This document shows positions 43,847-52,402 of a DNA stretch of 64,000 nucleotides, piece by piece; positions within the stretch are counted from its first letter, which is position 1, and every line of letters starts with the position of its first letter. Where the stretch lies: assembly GCA_902791695.1 (NCBI GenBank), contig CADAWR010000002.1, positions 179,633-243,632 of the forward strand. The letters run 5' to 3'. Source of the stretch: an uncultured Bacteroidota bacterium (GTDB lineage: Bacteria; Bacteroidota; Bacteroidia; Bacteroidales; P3). The position numbers and the translations under genes were made by a program. The notes beneath the pieces were generated by a model. That model was given only the letters and a program-made list of their open reading frames with translations, was not told where the DNA came from and ran no database searches.

Positions 43847-44212
43847 TTACGATATGCGTGCAATAGTCCGTTGCAGGCTCAGTACCTGGCTCTTGAGCTG
43901 CTTTATCTGGTCCTGCAGGTTGGCGTTCTGGCTGCGGAGGCGGCGGTTCTCCTCTATCAGCTCCAGTTGCGTGGGCTCGCGGTGCTCCTGCTTGGCTTTC
44001 TGCTCGGCACTCTGGCCGATGGTCTCGTCGTTGAACACCTGCCCCACCTTGCCTTGGTCGGCCATGCGTATCAGCTCGTTGGGCGCGAAGGGCATGTCGA
44101 AGCCGCTCTCGTCCTCAACGAACACCTGTCCGCCCTGTATCTTCTTTACGATTCCCCCTCCCACGGAGTTGAGGAACTTCACTTTGTCGCCTATTTCAAA
44201 ATTCGTTGCCAT
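43847..44212 (-). CDS. DUF2027-like N-terminal domain protein with C-terminal coiled coil
   Basis: 121 residues. The first ~55 residues (FEIGDKVKFLNSVGGGIVKKIQGGQVFVEDESGFDMPFAPNELIRM) match the DUF2027 module that begins Bacteroidota Smr/MutS2-like proteins. Here a glutamine-rich linker and a leucine-heptad coiled coil (about 80-118, LIEENRRLRSQNANLQDQIKQLKSQVLSLQRTI) follow in place of the Smr nuclease domain. The coiled coil suggests dimerisation or partner binding. No signal peptide. Function unknown. It is separated from mpl by a hairpin repeat. Confidence 0.72.
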   Translation of the reverse strand: MATNFEIGDKVKFLNSVGGGIVKKIQGGQVFVEDESGFDMPFAPNELIRMADQGKVGQVFNDETIGQSAEQKAKQEHREPTQLELIEENRRLRSQNANLQDQIKQLKSQVLSLQRTIARIS

Positions 44213-44238
44213 AGTTCTTTCAGATTTATTTTTTTATT

Positions 44239-44299
44239 CTCAATCAGAACGAAAAGAACAAAAAGAAAAGTTCTGATAGTTCTTTTAGTTCTGATTGAG
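44239..44299. repeat. Inverted repeat (21-base arms) between mpl and the DUF2027-like gene
   Basis: Arms 44239-44259 (CTCAATCAGAACGAAAAGAAC) and 44279-44299 are complementary at 20 of 21 positions, with a 19-base spacer. The left arm is identical to 13659-13679 at the 3' end of the RND pump gene. It may act as a hairpin after mpl; no U-tract follows on the minus strand. Confidence 0.85.
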
Positions 44300-44301
44300 C
44301 T

Positions 44302-45645
44302 TTAAATAATTTCTTCTGCCAGCGCGGCGAAGTCGATGCCGTCGAAGTTGCCGCTACTCATCATCAGGAGGTTGGCATTCTTCCAATCCATCGCCTTCAC
44401 CTTGTCCACCATAGCGGCGCTGTCGGTGAAGACCTCCACATTGCCGCCGAAGGCCTTCTTTACCTCCTCGGGGTCGAGGGGCGGCAGCTTCTTGAGCTGC
44501 AGGGCGTGCTGGCTGAAATAGACATAGCGCACGTCGGCCTCGTCCATCGAGTGGGCGTACTGCTGCAGGAACTCCTGCGTCAGCGAGCTGAAGGTGTGCA
44601 GCTCCATGCAGGCCACCAGCCGGCGGTCGGGATACTGCTCGCGCATGGCGTGGATGGTGGCGCGCAGCTTCGACGGCGCATGTGCAAAGTCCTTATAGAC
44701 GGCGCAGCTATCGTTCTTCTTGACCAGCTCCAGCCGCTTGCTGGCTCCCTCAAAGGTGCTGATGGCCTCGTCGAACTGCTCGTCCGTCACCCCCACCTGC
44801 CGGCAAGCCAGCCGCGCAGCGGTGAGGTTGAGCAGGTTGTGGTGGCCGAAGATACGCAGCTTGGTGTGACCGATTTCGGTCACACCATCCACCACCTTGT
44901 GCTCGGGGCACACATACGGCAGCTTCTGTATGTCGGTGCGCCGGTTCTCAATGGCCACGCGGTGCACCTCCTTGTCCTCGTCGCAGTATATGAGCGCACC
45001 CTTGGGCTCGATGAGGTCTATGAACTTGCTGAACTGCTCGCGGTAGATGTCGAACGTCGGGAAGACGTTGATATGGTCCCACTCGATGCCGGTGATGATA
45101 GCCACGTTGGGCTTGTAGAGGTGGAACTTAGGCCTACGGTCGATGGGCGAGGTCAGGTACTCGTCGCCCTCGATGACCATCACCTTGGCGGTGTGGCTCA
45201 AGCGCACCATCACCTCGAAGCCCTTGAGCTGTGCGCCCACCATATAGTCGGCCTCAATGCCGCAGTGTGCCAGCACATGCAGTATCATAGCCGTGGTCGT
45301 CGTCTTGCCGTGCGAGCCACCCACCACGATGCGCAGCTTGTCCTTCGACTGCTCATAGAGGTATTCCGGGTAGCTGTAAATCTTCAGCCCTAGATCCTGA
45401 GCCCTAAGCAGTTCAGGATTGTCGATGCGGGCATGCATACCCAGCACAACAGCATCGAGGTCTTTGGTTATCCTCTCCGGGTGCCATCCGAACTCCTTCG
45501 GCAGCAGCCCATATTTCTCCAGCCGACTCTTCGCCGGGTCGAAAATCTCGTCATCGGAACCCGTGACGTTGATGCCCTTCTGGCACAAGGCTATTGCCAA
45601 ATTATGCATGGCGCTTCCGCCAATGGCTATAAAGTGAACTCTCAT
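44302..45645 (-). CDS. mpl: UDP-N-acetylmuramate:L-alanyl-gamma-D-glutamyl-meso-DAP ligase
   Basis: 447 residues. It attaches recycled murein tripeptide to UDP-MurNAc. Mur-ligase features: N-terminal Rossmann motif FIAIGGSAMHNLAIAL, the ATP loop GGSHGKTTTTAMIL, IEGDEYLTSP, ITGIEWDHINVFPTFD and a C-terminal domain with DFAHAPSKLRATI. GGSAMHNLA near the N-terminus separates Mpl from MurC. The start overlaps the stop of the HD-domain gene by 4 bases (ATGA). Confidence 0.95.
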   Translation of the reverse strand: MRVHFIAIGGSAMHNLAIALCQKGINVTGSDDEIFDPAKSRLEKYGLLPKEFGWHPERITKDLDAVVLGMHARIDNPELLRAQDLGLKIYSYPEYLYEQSKDKLRIVVGGSHGKTTTTAMILHVLAHCGIEADYMVGAQLKGFEVMVRLSHTAKVMVIEGDEYLTSPIDRRPKFHLYKPNVAIITGIEWDHINVFPTFDIYREQFSKFIDLIEPKGALIYCDEDKEVHRVAIENRRTDIQKLPYVCPEHKVVDGVTEIGHTKLRIFGHHNLLNLTAARLACRQVGVTDEQFDEAISTFEGASKRLELVKKNDSCAVYKDFAHAPSKLRATIHAMREQYPDRRLVACMELHTFSSLTQEFLQQYAHSMDEADVRYVYFSQHALQLKKLPPLDPEEVKKAFGGNVEVFTDSAAMVDKVKAMDWKNANLLMMSSGNFDGIDFAALAEEII

Positions 45646-46754
45646 GATTCCTTAGGATAAAAATGATAATATTTGGTTACTTGTTTTTCCAGGAAATGGC
45701 GATCCAATTGGTCGCTGGCTTCGCTGATGGGCAAGCAGCGGCCATCCTTGTAGAGGACTTTTATCTCTTGGTCGTTGAAGTCGTAGGAGCGGTTGTGCAG
45801 CTCGCCGGTACCGTTGAAGTAGTCGCACTCGACATCCCGGAACGGCGTGTTGCTGATGCGGATGGCCGGCAGGCGGCGGTTGACGAGGTTGCGGCAGAGG
45901 GTGCTGAGCGTCTCATCGTCAGAGTGTTGCCAGTGCTTCACTGCCACCATGATGTCGTCGTCGTCGACCTCGGCGAAGCGGTCGAGCTCGAAAGGCGAAA
46001 GACTGAAGGTGAAGGGCGAGAGGTCAAGCTCACGGGCACGACGCAGTATGCTGAGCATCAGCTGGTCGGCGGCGATGACGGTCTTGTGCATATACACCTG
46101 CCAGTACATCAGGCGGCGGCTGATGATGAACTTCTCCACGCTGTAGATGCCCTTCTCGTCAACGACCAGCTCGTCGTCGTGCACGTTGAGCATCGAGATG
46201 ATGCGGTCGGTGCCAACGATGCCCTCGCTCACGCCGGTGAAGAAGGAGTCGCGCCCCAGGTAGTCGAGGCGGTCCATATCCAACTGACTGCTCACCAGCT
46301 GATGCAGGAAGTGTTTGTGGTAAGTGTTTGAGAATATGGCGATGGCGGTATCCAGCGCGCCTCCCATCTCTTCGTTGATGCGCTGCATCATGAGCAGCGT
46401 GATCTCCTCGTGCGGCACGTCCACCAGCACCCTTTCGCTCGTGTGCGAGAAGGGTCCGTGACCAATGTCGTGCAGCAGGATGGCCAGCTTGGCTCCGCGA
46501 CACTCGTCGTCGGTTATCTCCACACCCTTCAGTTTCAGCACATCCAGGGCCCGCTTCATCAGGTTCAGCGCTCCTAACATGTGGCTGAAGCGCGTGTGCA
46601 TGGCGCCGGGGTACACCAAGTAGGTCAGGCCCAGCTGCTTGATGCGTCGCTGCCGCTGGAAGTAAGGGTGCTCGATGACACGCAGTATCACGGGGTCTTC
46701 CACCGAGAGGAAGCCGTCATACACAGGGTCGTTGATTATCTTGCGTTTAGTCAT
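45642..46754 (-). CDS. HD-domain phosphohydrolase (dNTPase-like)
   Basis: 370 residues. Metal-binding HD residues: His in HTRFSHMLGAL, HD in LLHDIGHGPFSH, and the later Asp in QLDMDRLDYLGRDSFFTGVSEG, a pattern shared with dGTP triphosphohydrolase-like and SAMHD1-like proteins. The start at 46754 gives MTKRKIINDPVYDGFLSVEDPVI, typical of the Bacteroidota family. A segment at 45991-46023 encoding SPFTFSLSPF has the same composition as the GGTGAAA-type heptads found between genes. Both ends overlap neighbouring genes by 4 bases. Confidence 0.92.
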   Translation of the reverse strand: MTKRKIINDPVYDGFLSVEDPVILRVIEHPYFQRQRRIKQLGLTYLVYPGAMHTRFSHMLGALNLMKRALDVLKLKGVEITDDECRGAKLAILLHDIGHGPFSHTSERVLVDVPHEEITLLMMQRINEEMGGALDTAIAIFSNTYHKHFLHQLVSSQLDMDRLDYLGRDSFFTGVSEGIVGTDRIISMLNVHDDELVVDEKGIYSVEKFIISRRLMYWQVYMHKTVIAADQLMLSILRRARELDLSPFTFSLSPFELDRFAEVDDDDIMVAVKHWQHSDDETLSTLCRNLVNRRLPAIRISNTPFRDVECDYFNGTGELHNRSYDFNDQEIKVLYKDGRCLPISEASDQLDRHFLEKQVTKYYHFYPKES

Positions 46755-47107
46755 AATATGTCTGATAAAATGCCGGCGGCGTCGGCCACCATCTCGCCGC
46801 AGGGCTTCTTGCCGGCGGCCAGGAGGCGTCCGCAGACGATATCGCCCTCTTCGGTGCGGAACTTCTCTATCAGCGGGCGCACGTCGGCCGTGTGTCCCGT
46901 GAGGCCACACACCATAGCCATACCGCTTACGCAGCCGCATACCTCGCGGGTGCCGGCGAGGCCGCGACCGAAGGGAGCGGCAACATTCATAGCATCTTCC
47001 GGCTTTATAGGCAGCTTGTCGGCGTATGCCATCACCACCGACTGGCAGCAGTTGCAACCTTGCTTGTGGAGGGCTCGGGCTTTATCCACTCTTTCTTCCT
47101 TGGTCAT
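46751..47107 (-). CDS. C_GCAxxG_C_C family redox-type protein
   Basis: 118 residues. The Cys pattern of the family is visible: CNCCQSV (here CNC before CQ), PFGRGLAG, CGCVSGMAMVCG and a late C in PCGEMV. Members are thought to be redox or metal-binding helical proteins; the precise reaction is not known. The stop overlaps the HD-gene start (ATGA), and the start follows the TrmH stop after a short heptad-repeat spacer, so all are probably in one long transcript from sufB to mpl. Confidence 0.88.
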   Translation of the reverse strand: MTKEERVDKARALHKQGCNCCQSVVMAYADKLPIKPEDAMNVAAPFGRGLAGTREVCGCVSGMAMVCGLTGHTADVRPLIEKFRTEEGDIVCGRLLAAGKKPCGEMVADAAGILSDIL

Positions 47108-47135
47108 AACTCTTAATTCTTAACTCTTAACTGCT
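47108..47135 (-). repeat. Heptanucleotide repeat (AAGAGTT) encoding the TrmH C-terminus
   Basis: Units AACTCTT, AATTCTT, AACTCTT and AACTGCT on the plus strand. Read on the minus strand they give the final TrmH codons (LRVKN) and its TAA stop, and continue to the next start codon. Confidence 0.85.
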
Positions 47136-47652
47136 TAAACAGTTCCCATATCACTATGGCAGCAGCACAACTGACATTGAGCGAGTGCTTGGTGCCTGCT
47201 TGCGGTATCTCCAAATATCCGTCGCACAGCTCCATAACTTCCTCCTGTACACCTTCTATCTCGTTACCAAGCACCAACGCGTACCGACCACTGCCCACCG
47301 GCAATTGACCACTACCCAGCTTGATACTGTCATGCGCCAACTCCACCGCATACACCTTGTAACCACTCTCTTTCAATTCCTTCACACATGCTGCGGTGTC
47401 CTCGTGGTAGCTCCATTCCACACTATCCTCGGCGCCGAGGGCGGTCTTGTGTATCTCGCGGTGCGGCGGCGTGGCGGTGATGCCGCAGAGGGCAATGTGC
47501 TCTACACGAAAGGCGTCGCTTGTGCGGAAGACAGAGCCGATATTATTGAGGCTCCGCACATTGTCGAGCACTACCGTCAGCGGCAACTTCTCGCTCTGGC
47601 GGAACTCCTCGACGCTCAGGCGCCCCATCTCCTCTGTCGTCAGCTTCTTCAT
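47113..47652 (-). CDS. TrmH/SpoU-family RNA 2'-O-methyltransferase
   Basis: 179-residue SPOUT methyltransferase without an extra N-terminal RNA-binding domain. Motif 1 [20 protein letters not shown], motif 2 [11 protein letters not shown] and motif 3 [23 protein letters not shown] are intact. It methylates a ribose 2'-OH in tRNA or rRNA; the target is not deducible. [18 protein letters not shown] loop before motif 2 looks repeat-derived, and the last five residues are encoded by a heptad repeat. The start overlaps the sufB stop by 4 bases. Confidence 0.92.
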   Translation of the reverse strand: MKKLTTEEMGRLSVEEFRQSEKLPLTVVLDNVRSLNNIGSVFRTSDAFRVEHIALCGITATPPHREIHKTALGAEDSVEWSYHEDTAACVKELKESGYKVYAVELAHDSIKLGSGQLPVGSGRYALVLGNEIEGVQEEVMELCDGYLEIPQAGTKHSLNVSCAAAIVIWELFKQLRVKN

Positions 47653-49094
47653 CCTACGCTTCCTTCAAGTGAGATACTTAGCAGTTTCTGCGCCTCGACG
47701 GCAAACTCCATAGGCAGTTTCTTGAGCACGTCCTTGGCGTAGCCGTTGACAATCAGGCCCACGGCACTCTCGGGGCTGATGCCACGCTGCTGGCAGTAGA
47801 AGAGCTGGTCCTCGCTAATCTTACTCGTGGTGGCCTCATGCTCCAATATGGCGGTGTGGTTGTCGGCCTTGATGTAGGGCCAAGTATGCGCACCGCATTG
47901 GTCACCGAGCAACAGGCTGTCGCACTGCGAGTAGTTGCGCGCATTCTCAGCCCCCTTACCTATCTGCACCAAACCGCGGTAGCTGTTGTGGCTCTTGCCA
48001 GCCGAGATGCCCTTGCTCATGATGGTCGAGCGGGTGTTCTTGCCCACATGTATCATTTTGGTGCCAGTATCGGCCTGCTGGTAGTTGTTCGTCACGGCCA
48101 CAGAGTAGAACTCGGCCGTCGAGTCGTCACCCTGCAGTATACAGCTTGGGTATTTCCAGGTCACAGCGCTGCCCGTCTCCACCTGCGTCCAGCTGAGTTT
48201 CGAGTGCGAGCCTTTACAAATACCGCGCTTGGTGACGAAGTTATAGATGCCACCCTTGCCGTCCTTATCGCCTGGGTACCAGTTCTGCACCGTGCTGTAC
48301 TTCACCTCGGCGTCCTTCATGACGACTATCTCCACGATGGCGGCATGCAGCTGGTTCTCATCGCGTTGTGGCGCGGTGCAGCCTTCCATATAGCTCACGT
48401 AGGCGCCCTCGTCGGCAACAATCAGCGTGCGCTCGAACTGACCTGTGCCCTTGGCATTGATGCGGAAATAGCTGCTCAACTCCATCGGGCAGCGTACCCC
48501 TTTGGGAATGTAGCAGAACGAACCGTCGCTGAAGACGGCGCTGTTGAGCGCGGCAAAGAAGTTGTCCGTCGACGGCACCACTGAGCCAAGGTATTTCTTC
48601 ACCAGATCGGGATGCTTCTGCACCGCCTCGCTGATGGGCATGAAGATGATGCCCTTCTCTTCGAGGGCTTTCTGACTGGTGGTCTTCACACTCACCGAGT
48701 CCATGATGGCGTCGTAGGCCACGCCGGCCAGTGCTTCTCTCTCCCTCAGCGGGATACCCAGCTTGTCGAAAGTAGCCAGCAGCTCGGGATCCACCTCGTC
48801 CATGCTTTTCTTCTTCTCCTGCTTTGGAGCGGCGAAGTAGATGATGTCCTGATAGTTGGGTGTCTCGTACTCCAGGTGCGCCCAGTTGGGCTCCTTCATC
48901 TTCTGCCAGCGGCGGAAAGCCTCGAGGCGGAACTCCAGCAGCCACTCCGGCTCGCCTTTCTTCTTCGAAATCAAGCGCACAATCTCTTCATCAAGACCTT
49001 TGCGGATGGTCTCGGTGTCGATATCAGTAGTGAAGCCCCATTTGTATTCTTCGTTGGTAACTTCTTGTATTATATCTTTTTCGTTGTCTTCCAT
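47649..49094 (-). CDS. sufB: Fe-S cluster assembly scaffold protein SufB
   Basis: 481 residues, full length. Part of the SufBC2D scaffold that builds iron-sulfur clusters. Typical stretches: [19 protein letters not shown] at the N-terminus, [30 protein letters not shown], and the C-terminal [18 protein letters not shown] holding the conserved Cys and the [21 protein letters not shown] block. The ATG at 49094 is chosen because it begins [12 protein letters not shown] and follows the promoter at 49124-49131. Unusually, sufC and sufD do not follow; the next gene, in a 4-base overlap, is a TrmH methyltransferase. Confidence 0.96.
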   Translation of the reverse strand: MEDNEKDIIQEVTNEEYKWGFTTDIDTETIRKGLDEEIVRLISKKKGEPEWLLEFRLEAFRRWQKMKEPNWAHLEYETPNYQDIIYFAAPKQEKKKSMDEVDPELLATFDKLGIPLREREALAGVAYDAIMDSVSVKTTSQKALEEKGIIFMPISEAVQKHPDLVKKYLGSVVPSTDNFFAALNSAVFSDGSFCYIPKGVRCPMELSSYFRINAKGTGQFERTLIVADEGAYVSYMEGCTAPQRDENQLHAAIVEIVVMKDAEVKYSTVQNWYPGDKDGKGGIYNFVTKRGICKGSHSKLSWTQVETGSAVTWKYPSCILQGDDSTAEFYSVAVTNNYQQADTGTKMIHVGKNTRSTIMSKGISAGKSHNSYRGLVQIGKGAENARNYSQCDSLLLGDQCGAHTWPYIKADNHTAILEHEATTSKISEDQLFYCQQRGISPESAVGLIVNGYAKDVLKKLPMEFAVEAQKLLSISLEGSVG

Positions 49095-49123
49095 GACAAT
49101 AAATATATCTATATTTAAAAATG

Positions 49124-49131
49124 CAAAGATA
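49124..49131 (-). promoter_or_regulatory. -7 promoter element for sufB
   Basis: TATCTTTG on the minus strand (49131-49124), about 30 bases upstream of the sufB start and directly after the U-tract of the preceding terminator. No TTTG at the -33 position. Confidence 0.65.
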
Positions 49132-49137
49132 CAAAAA

Positions 49138-49156
49138 AAGTCCGACATGCGGACTT
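49138..49156 (-). terminator. Intrinsic terminator after the MATE gene
   Basis: A 7-bp stem (AAGTCCG / CGGACTT, 5-base loop) starting 2 bases after the MATE stop. On the minus strand it runs into TTTTTTTG, a proper U-tract, which abuts the sufB -7 element. Confidence 0.85.
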
Positions 49157-49157
49157 C

Positions 49158-50519
49158 TTATTTCATATCTTTTTTCAATTTGCGGTTAATCCACACTGCA
49201 TACGGCACCGCCAGCACAAAGGTCAGCATATCGGCTACACCCTGCGCCATCTGGACCCCCTGCATACCCAGCCATGTGGGCAACAACAGTAGTGCAGGCA
49301 GGAAGAACAGACCATTGCGACAGACACTTAGCAGCGTCGCAGGGAAGGTCATGCGAATGTTCTGGAATAGCATGCCCGTGGCAGTGAAGAGACCCACCAG
49401 CGGGAAGGCGGCGCATTGCCAACGGAGGGTGACGGCACCGATTTCTATGAGTGCAGGGTCTTCGGCACGGAAGAGTGCAACTATCTGTGGCGAAAAGATC
49501 AAGCCTACCGCGGAGATAACCAGAAGGAAGGCCGTGGCGACGCTGGAAGTGAAGAGCCACGATTCACGCACACGGTCGTATTTCCGCGCGCCGTAGTTGT
49601 AGCCGCAGACGGGCTGGAACCCTTGGCAGAAGCCCAGCACCACGCTGAAGGCGAACATCATGATGCGCGTGACGACAGCGAAAGCAGCCACAGCACTCGC
49701 CTCTTGCCCGGGGGCGGCATAGAGGGCGGCGCAGTAGTTGAGGCTCACGGCGGCAGCACAGTTGAAGACCTGACGGAAGAGCGACGGCAACCCGCCCCTG
49801 AATATCTCATAATAGACTCGCCACGAGGGCTTAAAGTCGCGTAGACGTATATGCAGGCTCTCCGGCCTGAAGGTGCCGCCGAGAAGCAGACACCAGGCGA
49901 ACAGTTGGCTTATGGCAGTAGCCAGCGACGCACCGCTTACACCCATGCCGAGGGTGAAGATGAAAAGCGGGTCGAGGGCTATATTGAGTATGGCACCACT
50001 GACAATGCCTACCATGCCGAAGCGAGCATTGCCCTGTAGGCGCAATTGGTTGTTCAGCGTCAGAGCCGACATCATGAAAGGAGTGGCACCAACGATATAG
50101 CGCAGGTAGTCGTTGGCATATGGCACCACCTCGGCCGGTGCGCCGAGCAGACGGCTCAACGCAGAAAGGTTTGGCAAACAGACTATTGCAGCCAGCGTAC
50201 CCAACAGGAAGGGGGTCACAAAACCCACGCTCGCCACCACCGAAGCCGAGCCTGCGTCCTTGGCACCAAGGGCACGACTTATATAGTTGCCGCTGCCGTG
50301 TCCGAAGAAGAAGCCAAGGGCCTGGATGAACGTCATGTAGGCGAACGACACACCGATGGCGGCGGTGCCCTCGGTGCTCAGCCGCCCGATGAAGGCCGCA
50401 TCGACGACATTGTAGAGCGCCGTGGTAACCATCGCTATGATGGTCGGCACAGCCATTTTGCACACCAGCAGCTTCACTGGCCGCTGGGTCATCTCTACAT
50501 ATTTGTCTTCAAGCGTCAC
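49158..50519 (-). CDS. MATE family efflux transporter
   Basis: 453-residue cation-driven multidrug/toxin exporter of the inner membrane with 12 helices in two similar halves. Family marks: an N-terminal amphipathic segment, NVVDAAFIGRLSTEGTAAIGVSFAYMTFIQALGFFFGHGSGNYISRALG (helices 1-2 region), and the half-2 equivalent FCQGFQPVCGYNYGARKYDRVRE. It resembles the DinF/NorM-like branch of Bacteroidota. Translationally coupled to htrA upstream (ATGA overlap). Confidence 0.94.
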   Translation of the reverse strand: MTLEDKYVEMTQRPVKLLVCKMAVPTIIAMVTTALYNVVDAAFIGRLSTEGTAAIGVSFAYMTFIQALGFFFGHGSGNYISRALGAKDAGSASVVASVGFVTPFLLGTLAAIVCLPNLSALSRLLGAPAEVVPYANDYLRYIVGATPFMMSALTLNNQLRLQGNARFGMVGIVSGAILNIALDPLFIFTLGMGVSGASLATAISQLFAWCLLLGGTFRPESLHIRLRDFKPSWRVYYEIFRGGLPSLFRQVFNCAAAVSLNYCAALYAAPGQEASAVAAFAVVTRIMMFAFSVVLGFCQGFQPVCGYNYGARKYDRVRESWLFTSSVATAFLLVISAVGLIFSPQIVALFRAEDPALIEIGAVTLRWQCAAFPLVGLFTATGMLFQNIRMTFPATLLSVCRNGLFFLPALLLLPTWLGMQGVQMAQGVADMLTFVLAVPYAVWINRKLKKDMK

Positions 50520-51646
50520 TTACGGATTATCTGCGTATTGCCTTGCGAGTTTAAAAGTATCACTTTAGTAGTCTCCGTGCGACCATTGCGCTCATAGTCG
50601 ACCTCAACTTCGTCGCCAGGACTGAAGAGGCCAAGTTCCTCCATCATTTCGGCAAAGGTATTCACCTCCTTGCCAGCAACTCGCAGTATTATATCACCGT
50701 GCACCATTCCGGCCCTGTCGGCGGCACAGTCCTTCGTCACCTTTGCCACATAGAGGCCTTTGATATCGCGCGCCCCGGCCTGTCGAGCCATATTGGCGTC
50801 AACCTCACCAACTTGCACACCAAGGTAACCCCTCTGTACATAGCCGTAGCGCTGCAGGTCGCCCGCCACCTTGACGGCGAGGTTGCTGGGTATGGCAAAC
50901 GAGTAGCCGATGTAGTTGCCATTGCCCGACGCGATGGCTGTAACGATGCCAATCAGCTGGGCCTGCGAGTTGACAAGAGCACCTCCACTGTTACCTGAAT
51001 TGACAGCCGCATCTGTCTGCAAGAAAGACTCTAACGGCGTCTCATTACTACGCGGATTGTCTATGATATGCATGTTGCGCGCCTTAGCGCTGATGATGCC
51101 CGATGTGACCGTGGAGGTGAGGTTGAAGGGGTTGCCGATGGCCAACACCGGCTCGCCAACCTTCACCAGGTCGCTGTTGCCAAAGGGAATATAGGTAAGT
51201 CCCTCGGCTTCAATCTTTATCACAGCCAAGTCGGTGGCAGGGTCGTTGCCCACAAGGCGTGCAGGAAGTTCGCGTCGGTCGTTAAGTGTCACGCTGATAC
51301 GTTCGGCATCCTGCACCACATGGTTGTTGGTCAGGATGTAGCCATCGCTGGTGATGATGACACCCGAGCCATAGGCGCTGTACACCTGACGCTGAACACC
51401 TTGCGGAATAATAAACCCGAAAAACGACTGGTAGAGCGGCGTCATCTGCGTCATCTCGGTCTTGATGTGCACCACGCCGTCTATCGTCGCCGAAGCAACA
51501 TCGGTAAAATCTCTAATTTCAAGCCTGTTCACAGCTTGTTCTTGATGCTTTACTTCAACACTCTTTACAGCCTCTTCGGGCTGCTGGGCGCAGGCCTGCA
51601 CCATCATGGTAAGGCCCACAATAACCAAAACAAACGTCTTTCTCAT
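50516..51646 (-). CDS. HtrA/DegP-like trypsin-type serine protease with one PDZ domain
   Basis: 376 residues from the chosen ATG (MRKTFVLVIVGLTMMVQACAQ). The signal resembles a lipoprotein signal with VQAC, though cleavage at ACA is also possible. Catalytic triad: His in LTNNHVV, Asp in DPATDLAVI, Ser in NSGNSGGAL. A single PDZ domain (about 265-365, GYLGVQVGEVD...RAGMVHGDIILRVAGKEV) follows, so it is closer to DegS-type than to the two-PDZ DegP. It acts in periplasmic quality control or stress sensing. An in-frame upstream ATG at 51682 would break the signal peptide. Confidence 0.94.
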   Translation of the reverse strand: MRKTFVLVIVGLTMMVQACAQQPEEAVKSVEVKHQEQAVNRLEIRDFTDVASATIDGVVHIKTEMTQMTPLYQSFFGFIIPQGVQRQVYSAYGSGVIITSDGYILTNNHVVQDAERISVTLNDRRELPARLVGNDPATDLAVIKIEAEGLTYIPFGNSDLVKVGEPVLAIGNPFNLTSTVTSGIISAKARNMHIIDNPRSNETPLESFLQTDAAVNSGNSGGALVNSQAQLIGIVTAIASGNGNYIGYSFAIPSNLAVKVAGDLQRYGYVQRGYLGVQVGEVDANMARQAGARDIKGLYVAKVTKDCAADRAGMVHGDIILRVAGKEVNTFAEMMEELGLFSPGDEVEVDYERNGRTETTKVILLNSQGNTQIIRK

Positions 51647-51731
51647 GGCTATGCTTTTGTTTTCAATAACAGATTTATTCATTTTTTATTGCCATCCGTC
51701 GGCAAAAAAACGCAGCAAAACACATGCATCT

Positions 51732-51889
51732 GCTACAGCGCTACAGTGCTACAGTTACTTTTTAGGATTACACATCCCCAATTTTAAACCCTATATCTAT
51801 ATATCTATATATTTATATATATAGATATAGAATTATTTTTTTGTTTGGTGACAACCATTTTTTGAACTGTAGCACTGTAGCACTGTAGC
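51732..51889. repeat. Inverted GCTACAGT 8-bp arrays around an AT-rich core
   Basis: Three 8-base units GCTACAGC/GCTACAGT/GCTACAGT (51732-51755) face three complementary units ACTGTAGC (51866-51889). Between them lies a near-palindromic TATATCTA run (about 51790-51830). It sits 85 bases upstream of the htrA start within an 0.88-kb gap (51647-52524) that also holds a promoter at 51948, a G-poor tract (about 52021-52140), an rsmI remnant, a small palindrome and a terminator. Confidence 0.85.
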
Positions 51890-51947
51890 GCACAGAATGC
51901 GCCAAATTTTTTTTCGCAATCATTCGTAGACCGCAATGCGGCGGTCG

Positions 51948-51955
51948 TATCTTTG
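51948..51955 (+). promoter_or_regulatory. Orphan -7 element pointing into a gene-poor gap
   Basis: TATCTTTG on the plus strand with GCATTC after it. It overlaps the end of a GACCGC...GCGGTC inverted repeat (about 51930-51947). No intact gene lies downstream before the convergent adhesin gene; the only candidate is the rsmI remnant 268 bases on. Confidence 0.5.
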
Positions 51956-52222
51956 CATTCGAAAAGGTGAACGAACTGGCCAGCGCGAACCTTTCCAAAA
52001 CACTCCAAAAGAGCTCTTTGACATACTGAGAACCCCAAACATCTTAAACTCCTTAAACCCTTGAACCCCCTACACCCTTACACCCATACACCTTTCTCCT
52101 ACCCATCTCTCGTCCTTCTCATACCCATCTCATACCCCCAACCCCATCGCGACAGTAGAGCGGATACGGAGAAAATGCATCCCTACTGGACAATAAAAAA
52201 TAGCCCGTGGCGTTACTGATAC

Positions 52223-52330
52223 ATGACAAAAGGACGACTGATACTATTTCCGGTTCCCATTGGTGCTGAGGACATTGCCTCTTCCCTACCCGCCGCCAAC
52301 GGCGAGCGCGGCAACAAGAGAGAGGAATGA
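52223..52330 (+). pseudogene. 5' remnant of an RsmI-like methyltransferase gene
   Basis: An ATG at 52223 opens 35 codons beginning MTKGRLILFPVPIGAED followed by IASSLPAANGE. About 17 of 22 residues match the start of the intact protein at 58048 onward (TKGKLVLFPVPIGADDLALSLP), after which similarity stops and the frame ends at 52330. Nearly every matched codon differs at the third base, so this is a fragment of a diverged homologue rather than a recent copy. It lies in the same orientation as the intact gene, on the far side of the adhesin gene. Confidence 0.7.
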
Positions 52331-52402
52331 CCTGTTCATACAATACATACTTTTTTTGAATTACTATTTTTTCATATCCGATAAACACACCAATCAGTTT
52401 GA

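Noticed and set aside
45642-47057. HD protein extended to 47057
   Set aside because: The added ~100 residues are an out-of-frame reading of the C_GCAxxG gene; the ATG at 46754 gives the family N-terminus.
52223-52330. A genuine short peptide gene
   Set aside because: The similarity to the RsmI N-terminus ends abruptly and the remaining residues look random, so a gene remnant fits better.
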